Source: Pontibacter deserti (GTDB taxonomy: Bacteria > Bacteroidota > Bacteroidia > Cytophagales > Hymenobacteraceae). From it: a stretch of DNA of 64,000 nt. The DNA lies in assembly GCF_023630255.1 (NCBI RefSeq), contig NZ_JALPRS010000001.1, forward strand, positions 2,294,001-2,358,000, written 5' to 3'. Below are positions 45,779-54,167 of this stretch, piece by piece (the stretch's first letter is position 1; each line of letters opens with the position of its first letter). Made by a program: the position numbers and the translations under genes. The notes beneath the pieces are model-generated. The model made no database searches. It was not told where the DNA came from and saw only the letters and a list, made by a program, of their open reading frames with translations.

Positions 45779-45932
45779 AGTTTGATTTGATAGTTTGATA
45801 GTACCCAAATTAACTAAAAGTATTATGCTTGCATAACAATCACTGATTTTATTTTTTTCATGATTCTGCGTACATTTAGTTGCCGCCACACAGGCTGCAG
45901 CTCATCTCAACATTAACTGAAACCATTATACT

Positions 45933-48131
45933 ATGAAGAACCTGAAACCTGCAGCCGCCTGTATTGGTACGCTGCTTTCGGCGTCGCTGGTAGTTGGTAC
46001 CGGTTGCTCACCAAGCAATACCAGTACTGGCACCGCTGCAACAACAACTACCACCACGGAGCAGGCCACTACTGCCGCAGCCGTACCACAGCCGCCTGTT
46101 GCCAGAAAAGTACCTAAAGAGCTTACCACCCACGGCCACACGCGTACCGATAACTACTATTGGCTGAACGAGCGCGAAAACCCAGATGTGATCGCTTACC
46201 TGAATGCGGAGAACGAGTACACCAAACAGATGATGGCAGACACAGAAGATCTGCAGGAAAAGCTGTTCAAGGAAATTGTAGGCCGTATCAAGCAGACAGA
46301 CGAATCGGTGCCATACAAAAAGAATGGTTACTATTACTACACCCGCTTTGAGGCTGGCAAAGAGTACCCGATCTACGCCCGCAAAAAAGGCAGTATGCAG
46401 GCCGCCGAAGAAGTAATGCTGAATGCCAACGAACGTGCAGAAGGCCTGGGTTATTACTCGGCATCAGGCATGAATGTAAGCCCTAACAACAGATTGGTTG
46501 CCTTTGGGGAAGATACCGTAAGTCGCCGCCAGTACACCATCCGCTTTAAAGACCTGCAGACAGGCAAGATATTAGCAGACCGAATACCTAACACTACCGG
46601 TGGAGCTGTATGGGCCAACGATAACAAAACCGTGTTCTATACCATGAAAGATCCGGCCCTGCGTTCGTTTAAGATCTTCCGCCATACTTTAGGTACGCCA
46701 TCCTCTCAGGATAAGGAAGTGTTTCATGAAGGAGATGAGACTTTCAGCACGTTTGTATATAAAACCAAGTCAGACAAGTACATCATTATCGGTTCCAGCA
46801 GCACGGTTTCACAGGAGTACCGCTATGTAGATGCCTCTAACCCTACCGCTAATTTTAAAGTGATACAGCCGCGCGAGCGTGGCCTGGAGTATGATGTGGA
46901 CCACTTCGGCGACAGCTTCTACATCCGGACAAACAAGGATGGTGCGACTAACTTTAAGCTGATGAAAACCCCGGTTGGCAAAACTACAAAAACAAACTGG
47001 AAAGAAGTGATACCGCACCGTGCCGATACATTTCTGGAAGCTACGGAGATCTTTAAAGATTACCTGGTACTGCAGGAGCGTAAGAACGGCCTAACCCAAC
47101 TGCGCATTAAAAAGTGGAACGACCCTAAAACCGACTACTATGTTGACTTTGGGGAAGAAGCTTATACAGCCAGCATCGGCATCAATCCTGACTTCGACAG
47201 CAAAGTGTTACGCTACAACTATAGCTCGCTTACCACACCAGTATCTACTTACGACTATAACATGGAGACGAAGCAGAAAACCCTGCTGAAGGAACAGGAA
47301 GTTGTAGGCGATTTTAACAAGAACAACTACGAATCAAAACGCATATATGCCACTGCAAAAGACGGCACTAAAATTCCGATCTCGCTGGTTTACCGCAAAG
47401 GCCTGCAGCTGAATGGCAACAACCCTACGCTGCTATACGCTTATGGTTCTTACGGCATCAGCATGAACCCTGGTTTTAACTCCGGTCGCCTTAGCCTGTT
47501 AGACAGAGGTTTTGTGTACGCTATTGCTCACATTCGTGGTGGCCAGGAAATGGGCCGCCAGTGGTACGAAGAGGGTAAAATGATGAAGAAAAAGAACACC
47601 TTCACAGACTTTATAGATGCTTCTGAATTCCTGATACAGCAGAAGTATACTAACCCGGATAAACTATTTGCACAGGGCGGTAGCGCCGGCGGCTTGTTGA
47701 TGGGTGCTATAGTAAACATGCGTCCTGATCTATATAAAGGTGTACACGCAGCCGTACCGTTCGTGGATGTTGTAACGACTATGTTGGATACCAGTATTCC
47801 GTTAACGACCGGTGAGTTTGATGAATGGGGTAACCCGGCTGAAAAACCAGCTTACGACTACATGCTGTCTTACTCGCCTTATGATAACGTGGAGAAAAAA
47901 GAATACCCGAACATGCTGGTAACCACCGGCCTCCACGACTCGCAGGTACAGTACTTTGAGCCAGCCAAGTGGGTAGCTAAACTCCGCGAAATGAAGACTG
48001 ATAACAATATGCTGTTGCTGCAGACCAACATGGAGGCAGGCCACGGGGGTGCATCAGGTCGTTTCCGTCCGTACCGCGAAACAGCCTTGCAATATGCCTT
48101 CTTCCTGAAACTGGCAGGTATAAAAGAGTAA
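45933..48131 (+). CDS. Oligopeptidase B-like S9A lipoprotein
   Basis: A 732-residue lipoprotein: signal peptide and lipobox (VVGTGC, Cys25), a Thr-rich linker, a beta-propeller (about 55-450) and an alpha/beta hydrolase catalytic domain with GGSAGG (the Ser nucleophile), GGQEMGRQW and the C-terminal EAGHGGASGRF with His. S9A serine peptidase cutting after basic residues of peptides. Monocistronic with a strong terminator. The lipoprotein form places it on the outer or inner membrane, facing the periplasm. Confidence 0.88.
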   Translation: MKNLKPAAACIGTLLSASLVVGTGCSPSNTSTGTAATTTTTTEQATTAAAVPQPPVARKVPKELTTHGHTRTDNYYWLNERENPDVIAYLNAENEYTKQMMADTEDLQEKLFKEIVGRIKQTDESVPYKKNGYYYYTRFEAGKEYPIYARKKGSMQAAEEVMLNANERAEGLGYYSASGMNVSPNNRLVAFGEDTVSRRQYTIRFKDLQTGKILADRIPNTTGGAVWANDNKTVFYTMKDPALRSFKIFRHTLGTPSSQDKEVFHEGDETFSTFVYKTKSDKYIIIGSSSTVSQEYRYVDASNPTANFKVIQPRERGLEYDVDHFGDSFYIRTNKDGATNFKLMKTPVGKTTKTNWKEVIPHRADTFLEATEIFKDYLVLQERKNGLTQLRIKKWNDPKTDYYVDFGEEAYTASIGINPDFDSKVLRYNYSSLTTPVSTYDYNMETKQKTLLKEQEVVGDFNKNNYESKRIYATAKDGTKIPISLVYRKGLQLNGNNPTLLYAYGSYGISMNPGFNSGRLSLLDRGFVYAIAHIRGGQEMGRQWYEEGKMMKKKNTFTDFIDASEFLIQQKYTNPDKLFAQGGSAGGLLMGAIVNMRPDLYKGVHAAVPFVDVVTTMLDTSIPLTTGEFDEWGNPAEKPAYDYMLSYSPYDNVEKKEYPNMLVTTGLHDSQVQYFEPAKWVAKLREMKTDNNMLLLQTNMEAGHGGASGRFRPYRETALQYAFFLKLAGIKE

Positions 48132-48181
48132 TGCTCAGTGATTAAGGAGATTCTTCTGATTAGAATGATCTCTCCTGGGGT

Positions 48182-48219
48182 AAAAATCTCGCTGCTATAG
48201 CTTTAGCAGCGAGATTTTT
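48182..48219 (+). terminator. Hairpin terminator of the S9A gene
   Basis: 16-bp perfect stem AAAAATCTCGCTGCTA / TAGCAGCGAGATTTTT, loop of 6. Confidence 0.87.
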
Positions 48220-48229
48220 TGTTTACAAC

Positions 48230-48770
48230 CTGTCATCCTGAGCTTTAGCCGAGGAATCTTATATGTCCTATAGTTAAAGCCTGTTGCACCTCGAATCAAG
48301 CTTTTCTTCCATAGCCACTTCCAATCTTGGGAGCTTTACTTACCTATCGTCTTATAGTTGGCTTTGGTGCCCTCATGGCCGGGAGGCCCCGTCTTTGCGT
48401 TTCGCGCTATGTACATTTCCTTTGCTCGTACCTCATAATGCCTTCAGCACCGGAACCTCTCGAGGCGCTCAACCCAAAGACTGATATCTTTCGATAGCAG
48501 AAGTTATAGTTATTTGGAGGTGATATGGCTCGTAGCTTTTCCTGCTGAGTATTTCCGTAAGGACAGGTCGCGACCTGTCCGCTCACAGGCTGTACCTATA
48601 GAACTTTAGTTGATTGGGTGGTAAAGCCAGGAAGTCCCCCTTTGAAGGGGGGAGGGGATGTTAAAACAGCAACTATAGAACTATAACTCCAACTATAACA
48701 GTAGCAGAAAAGCTCCCCTCCTTAGACAAGGAGGGGTGGTTGGACCAACAGCAACTATGAAACTATACCA
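48230..48770 (+). repeat. Interspersed composite repeat, copy B
   Basis: Fills the space between the convergent S9A and MDR genes. In order it contains: TGTCATCCTGAG..AGCCGAGGAATCTTA (48231-48261), GGGAGCTTTACTTACCT and TAGTTGGCTTTGGTGCCCTCA (48329-48374), CCTTTGCTCGTACCTC (48419-48434), GGCGCTCAACCCAAAGACTGA (48464-48484), the exact palindrome at 48561-48580, CCCCCTTTGAAGGGGGGAGG (48636-48655) and CCCCTCCTTAGACAAGGAGGGG (48715-48736). It aligns block by block with copy C on the opposite strand. Confidence 0.85.
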
Positions 48771-48802
48771 AATCTCTCATGCGGCTTGTGTTGACATTTA
48801 GA

Positions 48803-49801
48803 TTAACTAACGGTGATAACAATCTTCCCGAACTGCTTGCCTGCTTCCATATAGCGCATGGCTTCTTCAGTCTGCTCCAGCGGGAAAACGGAATCTACTA
48901 CCGGCTTTACTTGCTTCTCTCGCACAAAGGCTACCAGTTCAGCAAAATCCTCGTTAGTGCCCATGGTGCTGCCGTGTATGGCCAGTTGTTTCCAGAAAAT
49001 CTCTGCAGGGTTTAGTTGCCCGATCATACCGGTTGTGCCACCATATATACCTATTCTTCCGCCTGGCTTAGCCAGTTTTATCAATTGCACAAATCCTTCG
49101 CCGGCAGCACCGTCTATACTTACATCAAATCCGCCAGCTATACTTTTCAGCTCTTTGCCCCAGTTCTCTTTTTTATAGTTTATTCCCCCGGTTGCACCCA
49201 GGCGTTTAGCAGCCTCAATTTTTTCGTCTGAGCCTGAGGTTACCCATACTTCGGCCCCGGCGGCTACGGCAAACTGCACAGCAAACAAGGCTACCCCACC
49301 TCCTGCTCCGGTTACCAGCACTTTCTCACCTGCCTTTAAATCACATTTAGTAAACATGGCACGATAAGCAGTTACACCCGCCAGTGGCAAGGCAGCAGCT
49401 TCTTCAAAACTCAGATGCTCCGGCTTTTGGTGCAGGTTGGTAGCGCGTACTTTTACATATTCGGCAAATGCCCCATCTTCAGGCATGCCCAATACCTTAT
49501 AGGTCTGCCCCTGCGCCCGCGGGTTATCGCCCCAATCCGTAGATGGATCAAGTATAACTTCTTTGCCCATCCAGCTTTTATCTACACCCTCTCCTACTTC
49601 GGTAACTATACCTGCCCCGTCCGAGCCAAGTATAGCCGGGTAATCTTTTGTAAAGTAGCGGCCATACTGTATCCATACGTCGCGGTGATTTAGGGCTGCA
49701 GCTTTAACCTGTACCACAGCTTCACCGGGGCCAGCAACAGGTTTCTCTTTCTCAATAAGTACGAACGGGGAATTTATTGCTTCAAGGTATATTGCTTTCA
49801 T
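48803..49801 (-). CDS. MDR-family zinc-binding or NADP oxidoreductase
   Basis: A 332-residue medium-chain dehydrogenase/reductase: N-terminal GroES-like domain (AALNHRDVWIQYGRY, ILGSDGAGIVTEVGEGVD) and the Rossmann domain with VLVTGAGGGVALFAVQFA (about 165-182), GSDEKIEAAKRLGA and IGIYGGTTGMIGQ. Substrate not known; quinone-type reductases are the nearest group. The ATG at 49801 is preferred to a TTG at 49807. A good promoter lies directly upstream. Confidence 0.85.
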   Translation of the reverse strand: MKAIYLEAINSPFVLIEKEKPVAGPGEAVVQVKAAALNHRDVWIQYGRYFTKDYPAILGSDGAGIVTEVGEGVDKSWMGKEVILDPSTDWGDNPRAQGQTYKVLGMPEDGAFAEYVKVRATNLHQKPEHLSFEEAAALPLAGVTAYRAMFTKCDLKAGEKVLVTGAGGGVALFAVQFAVAAGAEVWVTSGSDEKIEAAKRLGATGGINYKKENWGKELKSIAGGFDVSIDGAAGEGFVQLIKLAKPGGRIGIYGGTTGMIGQLNPAEIFWKQLAIHGSTMGTNEDFAELVAFVREKQVKPVVDSVFPLEQTEEAMRYMEAGKQFGKIVITVS

Positions 49802-49827
49802 GTACAAGGTTTAGGTTATTGTTACTG

Positions 49828-49857
49828 CAAAGGTATCATTTACAGTATAAGCACAAA
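49828..49857 (-). promoter_or_regulatory. Bacteroidota-type promoter (TTTG, 18 bp, TACCTTTG)
   Basis: On the minus strand: TTTG at 49857-49854, 18-bp spacer, TACCTTTG at 49835-49828, 26 bases upstream of the MDR ATG. Confidence 0.6.
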
Positions 49858-49918
49858 GCAACTATACGGTTGGCATTTATACTTGCAGCCCTTAACTTGC
49901 AACTATAGCTACAGCATT

Positions 49919-50416
49919 ATGAGCAACTATAAAATCCGAACCGCTACTATTTCTGATGTCCCGACTATAAAAGCCTTAGCCGAAGCTATCTGGGAGCCAA
50001 CCTATAAAAGCATATTATCGAAGGAGCAAATAGAGTATATGTTTGACGTGATCTATACTTCGGAAGCATTGCAGCAACAGATGCAGGACGGGCAGACATT
50101 TCTGTTATTATACCAGGATGAGCAGCCGCTTGGCTTTGCAGCCTATAGTTTAAAAGACGCTGGAGAGAAAGTTTATAAACTCAATAAAATTTACCTGCTG
50201 CCAGAGTGCCAGGGTAAGGGTTTAGGAAAACTGCTAATAGCTTATGTGGAGAACGAGGTAAAGCAACTGGGCGGAAATATACTTGACCTGAACGTGAACA
50301 AGTATAATAAGGCTAAAGCATTTTATGAGACCTGCGGCTACCACGTACACCAGGAAGAAGATATTCCGATAGGGCCATACTGGATGAACGATTATGTAAT
50401 GCGGAAGCAACTATAA
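49919..50416 (+). CDS. GNAT acetyltransferase
   Basis: A 165-residue acetyl-CoA-dependent N-acetyltransferase: IRTATISDVPTIKALAEAIW (N-terminal strand-helix), LNKIYLLPECQGKGLGKLLI (motif A, with Q/RxxGxG/A type QGKGLG) and DLNVNKYNKAKAFYETCGYH. Target unknown. ATG at 49919. Divergent from the MDR gene. Confidence 0.88.
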   Translation: MSNYKIRTATISDVPTIKALAEAIWEPTYKSILSKEQIEYMFDVIYTSEALQQQMQDGQTFLLLYQDEQPLGFAAYSLKDAGEKVYKLNKIYLLPECQGKGLGKLLIAYVENEVKQLGGNILDLNVNKYNKAKAFYETCGYHVHQEEDIPIGPYWMNDYVMRKQL

Positions 50417-50477
50417 TCGAAATTAACTTTATGCGTATAAACCACCATCAGAATATAAAACTATAAATCCTGCAACT

Positions 50478-51230
50478 GTGAAATCCTTCTCAACTTTAAA
50501 AAGTATAGCGCTGGCTTTTAGCTTATTGGCTTGTATCTCATGTAACCAGCAAACCAAAAATGCGGAAACAGAAGCAAAGGCACCTAAAACGGAAGCTGAT
50601 CCAGATACGATTCCACTTAATTCTGCTAATGTAAAAGAAGTATTAACAGCTTATGCCCAGAAACATCCCGATAGTATAGCTGTGATCAGTACCCGCCACG
50701 GCGATATTAAAGTGCGCCTTTACAAAGATACGCCGCTGCACCGCGCTAACTTTGTCCGGCTCACAAAATCAGGATTTTATAGCCAGGGTGAGTTTTACAG
50801 AGTGGTAAAGGGCTTTGCCATACAAGGCGGTGATTCTGATAACCGTACTATGATACAGACTGTTTACAAAGTCCCTCAGGAGCTTAACCGCAAGTATATC
50901 CATAAAAAAGGAGCACTAGCCATGGCCCGTTACGGCGACGACCAAAACCCGGATAAAGAATCTTCATCACACAACTTCTACATTGTACAAGGCAGGAAAT
51001 TAGATCTGGATGAGATACGTGCCTGGGAGGAAAAACATGGTATAAAGTATTCACCACAGGAAATAAAGCTTTACCAAACTATAGGCGGCGTACCCTCTCT
51101 TGATAATGAGTATACTGTATTTGGGGAAGTGATTGAAGGAATGGATGTGATAGATAAAATTGCAAACGAACCTGTAGATGCAAGCAACTGGCCGCGTAAT
51201 GCGGTGCCACACACAATTAAGGTGCAGTAA
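50478..51230 (+). CDS. Cyclophilin-type peptidyl-prolyl isomerase lipoprotein
   Basis: A 250-residue lipoprotein with lipobox ACISC (Cys22) and a cyclophilin domain (STRHGDIKVRLYKDTPLHRA, FYRVVKGFAIQGGD, LAMARYGDDQNPDKESSSHN, DNEYTVFGEVIEGMDVIDKI). It catalyses proline isomerisation in the periplasm. Start codon is GTG at 50478. Convergent with the DUF6044 gene, 11 bases apart without a terminator. Confidence 0.9.
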   Translation: MKSFSTLKSIALAFSLLACISCNQQTKNAETEAKAPKTEADPDTIPLNSANVKEVLTAYAQKHPDSIAVISTRHGDIKVRLYKDTPLHRANFVRLTKSGFYSQGEFYRVVKGFAIQGGDSDNRTMIQTVYKVPQELNRKYIHKKGALAMARYGDDQNPDKESSSHNFYIVQGRKLDLDEIRAWEEKHGIKYSPQEIKLYQTIGGVPSLDNEYTVFGEVIEGMDVIDKIANEPVDASNWPRNAVPHTIKVQ

Positions 51231-51241
51231 AAACAGACTAG

Positions 51242-53050
51242 CTATTTAACTTTATACAAGTATATCCGCCAGGGAGATTCCGGATGGTCAAAAACATTAA
51301 ATAAGCTCAATCCGGAAGCTGTCGTGTCTGTTACTTCTACAGCAGAAATAACGTATGCTCCACCCATACTTTTAAAGGCTTCTGTGTTCATTTTCAAAAG
51401 TTTTACTTTCCCATTTTTATCTTTTGTATTGGTATAAAAGCTCTCAAGTTCTGCCGGAAATAAGTAGGCGCGGCTACCCCAGCCATCATAATACTCCCGC
51501 CATTTTTCATTACGTTCCAGTTCTGGCGCTATAACCTCCCTGAACTGTTTTTTGTAAGCCAACGGGTAATTGTTCTGGTAACTGTCTAAGGTATAAAACC
51601 CATTATACTGGGCAATGCTGGCATGCAAACCAAAACTTACAACTCTATACTGATGCTGTGGCTTACCGATACGCGCTTTAACCTGGTTGAACAGTGGCTC
51701 AGAGAAAAACTCCCGATAAGTAAGTACATTTTCAGGCCTGTTACTGCCGGTAGCCTCTGCCCATACTAAATACCAATTATTAAAGATCTGGTTATCGGCG
51801 AAAGTAGTGCTTTTGATGCAAAATGCTAATTGTGTGCTTAAAAGACCTATTACAACTACTAACCCTAAGCGGGTGTATTTCAGAATAGCTGCAAGCGAGA
51901 AAGCAAAAAGAGTAAACCACACCAATGGCTGAAACCAGAAGAATCGGGATATGTTGAAGGTTTTGATAAAAGATATTTTTTCCTTTAGTGTGATGATCCC
52001 GTCCCATTGGTAAATACCAAATATACATGCGAGTAAAAAACACACTCCGAGCAACAAGTATAGCCTGCCTAATACTTTATCTTTTCTGAAGTAGGTTAAG
52101 ATGGCTGCGGCAATTGCTACCGAAAACAGTACTGGTCTGTGCACACTGCCTACATGTATCATTCCGGATACAAAATCGATATAAATATTTTTGAAAGTAT
52201 CTGTTGTATTAAAGGCACGATATGCGGGATCGTAAGCTTCCCGGTGAGACGCAAAGTCTTTGTTGAAGAACATGGTATAGATCAGGTTATGCTCTGTTAT
52301 AAGATAACAGACAGCCAGCAACCCAATACCACCTAAAAAAGGGAATGGAATTTTCTTCTGTTTATAAAGCTCGATAAGGAACCACATGCCAAGTGCTACC
52401 AAAATAAAGAAACCTACTAATGGAAGGCTGGAGAAAAAAGGAAACAGAAGAATGATCAGGAAGTCTGGTAAACTATACTTCCGTTTCAGAAGGTTGAGAT
52501 AAGTATAGAGCAACAACGGCTGCCCGGCTACAGAAAGGTTATAGATGGAATAAAACGGAAGCAATCCAAAGCAAAGGGCAACTCCAATAACTATAAGTTT
52601 ATACTCCGGGTTTGGTACAACATATTTCCTAAGCAGCAAAAACATTCCTATAAAAGCTATACTGTGCACCAGCAACTCGTTTATAGTATAAGCCACAAAC
52701 GGACTCAGGAACAGGAAAAGCAATGCCAGTATGTTTAACTGACTTGGGTACAGGTAAGAAGGAAAACCATTCATTACACTCTGGTCCAGTGCACTGTCTC
52801 CTATCAACCTTCCATTCTGCGTCATCTTCATTCGCCAAACAAACTCTGAATCCAGGGTGTCGTGCACAGTAATGTAAGAGTCTGTGCCAAGTATAAGCCG
52901 GGGTAAAAGAGGCAGAAGTATAACAATGAATAAACCTGCCCAAAATAAATAATTGAAAGGAATCTTTTGTAAACGAATTTGTATTGACTGGTTGGCAACC
53001 TGCAACAACGACGCCTCAGCTTCTCCAGACTTCTGTATTTTAAGGGACAT
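51242..53050 (-). CDS. DUF6044-like polytopic membrane protein
   Basis: A 602-residue protein: a soluble N-terminal 35 residues, about 12 hydrophobic segments (36-440), then a soluble C-terminal part with SGLSLFNVFDHPES and tyrosine-rich motifs. It resembles DUF6044/YfhO-type proteins involved in glycosyl transfer or lipid-linked sugar handling. Follows the GT2 gene after two bases, so the pair probably works together on glycan decoration of the envelope. Confidence 0.75.
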   Translation of the reverse strand: MSLKIQKSGEAEASLLQVANQSIQIRLQKIPFNYLFWAGLFIVILLPLLPRLILGTDSYITVHDTLDSEFVWRMKMTQNGRLIGDSALDQSVMNGFPSYLYPSQLNILALLFLFLSPFVAYTINELLVHSIAFIGMFLLLRKYVVPNPEYKLIVIGVALCFGLLPFYSIYNLSVAGQPLLLYTYLNLLKRKYSLPDFLIILLFPFFSSLPLVGFFILVALGMWFLIELYKQKKIPFPFLGGIGLLAVCYLITEHNLIYTMFFNKDFASHREAYDPAYRAFNTTDTFKNIYIDFVSGMIHVGSVHRPVLFSVAIAAAILTYFRKDKVLGRLYLLLGVCFLLACIFGIYQWDGIITLKEKISFIKTFNISRFFWFQPLVWFTLFAFSLAAILKYTRLGLVVVIGLLSTQLAFCIKSTTFADNQIFNNWYLVWAEATGSNRPENVLTYREFFSEPLFNQVKARIGKPQHQYRVVSFGLHASIAQYNGFYTLDSYQNNYPLAYKKQFREVIAPELERNEKWREYYDGWGSRAYLFPAELESFYTNTKDKNGKVKLLKMNTEAFKSMGGAYVISAVEVTDTTASGLSLFNVFDHPESPWRIYLYKVK

Positions 53051-53052
53051 GC

Positions 53053-54018
53053 TTATACTTCTTTTTCTTCCCGTGCCTTTATATTTTGCTCATCCACCAC
53101 ATACAATGGCCTGCCCTGCACGTTGTTAAATACACGCGCCAGGTACTCGCCGGCAATACCAATACAGATCAGCTGAACTCCACCCAGAAACAGCACACTT
53201 AAAATAATAGAAGCCCACCCTTCCACGTAATCTTTAAATACCAGACGGGCCAGCAATGTATAGATCATCAACAGAAATGCTCCGCCGGAAACTATAAATC
53301 CCAGCATAGAAGCCATTTTAAGAGGAAAGTCTGAGAATGAGGTAATGCCATCAAAAGCCAGACGGAGTAGCTTTCGATAAGTATAGCCGGATGAACCACC
53401 ATATCGCTCATCACGGGTAAAGTTGATGTATGTCTGACGGAATCCTATCCAAGCCACCTGCCCACGCAGAAACTTATTGCGCTCAGGCATCTGTTGCAGC
53501 ACACGCACTACTTTAGTATCCATTATCCTGAAGTCGCCGGTGTCTAAGGGGATATTTACATGGGTGATCCTAGCTAGCAGCCTGTAGAAAAATTTTGCAG
53601 TAGCTTTCTTTACAAAACTCTCGCCTTTTCGGTAAACCCGGCGGGCATACACTACTTCAAAACCCTCCTGCATTTTGGCGTATAGTTGCGGAATAAGTTC
53701 AGGTGGGTCCTGCAGGTCTGCATCCATTACCAACACCGCTTTGCCTGTGGCAGCATCCAATCCGGCAGAAACCGCTACCTGGTGCCCGAAATTCCGGCTT
53801 AAACTGATATAGTTTACAGAAGCATTTGCAACAGCTATACTTTTAAGCACACCTAACGAATTATCTATACTTCCATCGTTTACAAAAACCAGCTCATAAG
53901 TAACCTGCATCTGCTGCAGCACAGCACTTAACCTATCATATAGCAACTGGAGATTTTTCTCCTCATTAAAAACAGGAATAACTACAGATAAAGCAGGGTC
54001 TGTCAGATGTTCTATCAT
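53053..54018 (-). CDS. Glycosyltransferase family 2 (GtrB/dolichol-phosphate-like)
   Basis: A 321-residue GT2 enzyme: N-terminal Rossmann-like (SVVIPVFNEEKNLQLLYDRL), DAD-type metal site VMDADLQDPPELIPQLYA, a later RDERYGGSSGYTYRK, then two C-terminal helices (about 230-300). It makes a polyprenyl-phosphate-linked sugar at the inner membrane. Upstream of the DUF6044-like gene in one operon; likely partner. A candidate -7 box lies 33 bases upstream. Confidence 0.88.
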   Translation of the reverse strand: MIEHLTDPALSVVIPVFNEEKNLQLLYDRLSAVLQQMQVTYELVFVNDGSIDNSLGVLKSIAVANASVNYISLSRNFGHQVAVSAGLDAATGKAVLVMDADLQDPPELIPQLYAKMQEGFEVVYARRVYRKGESFVKKATAKFFYRLLARITHVNIPLDTGDFRIMDTKVVRVLQQMPERNKFLRGQVAWIGFRQTYINFTRDERYGGSSGYTYRKLLRLAFDGITSFSDFPLKMASMLGFIVSGGAFLLMIYTLLARLVFKDYVEGWASIILSVLFLGGVQLICIGIAGEYLARVFNNVQGRPLYVVDEQNIKAREEKEV

Positions 54019-54050
54019 TAAGCTGGAAGATAGTTAAGTTGGCTATAGTA

Positions 54051-54058
54051 CAAATATA
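54051..54058 (-). promoter_or_regulatory. Candidate -7 box TATATTTG for the GT2 operon
   Basis: Minus-strand match to TAnnTTTG; about 25 bases of leader; no TTG at -33. Confidence 0.4.
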
Positions 54059-54116
54059 AGATATATAATGAGCCGTGTGCTGTATAGTGTTTTGATTTAT
54101 AGTTGAACTAAAAAAG

Positions 54117-54144
54117 AAAGGCGCTGCAGTTTTGCAGCGCCTTT
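54117..54144 (-). terminator. Hairpin terminator of the M13 gene
   Basis: 12-bp perfect stem AAAGGCGCTGCA / TGCAGCGCCTTT, loop GTTT. Confidence 0.88.
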
Positions 54145-54167
54145 AGCCTTATACTTTATAGGTTGTA

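Noticed and set aside
45933..46141. Thr-rich stretch at the S9A N terminus as a possible separate repeat protein
   Set aside because: It is an ordinary lipoprotein linker after Cys25, continuous in frame with the peptidase.
48230..48770. Composite repeat as a degraded transposase gene
   Set aside because: The copies conserve palindromic blocks rather than any frame, and no transposase motif was seen in six frames.
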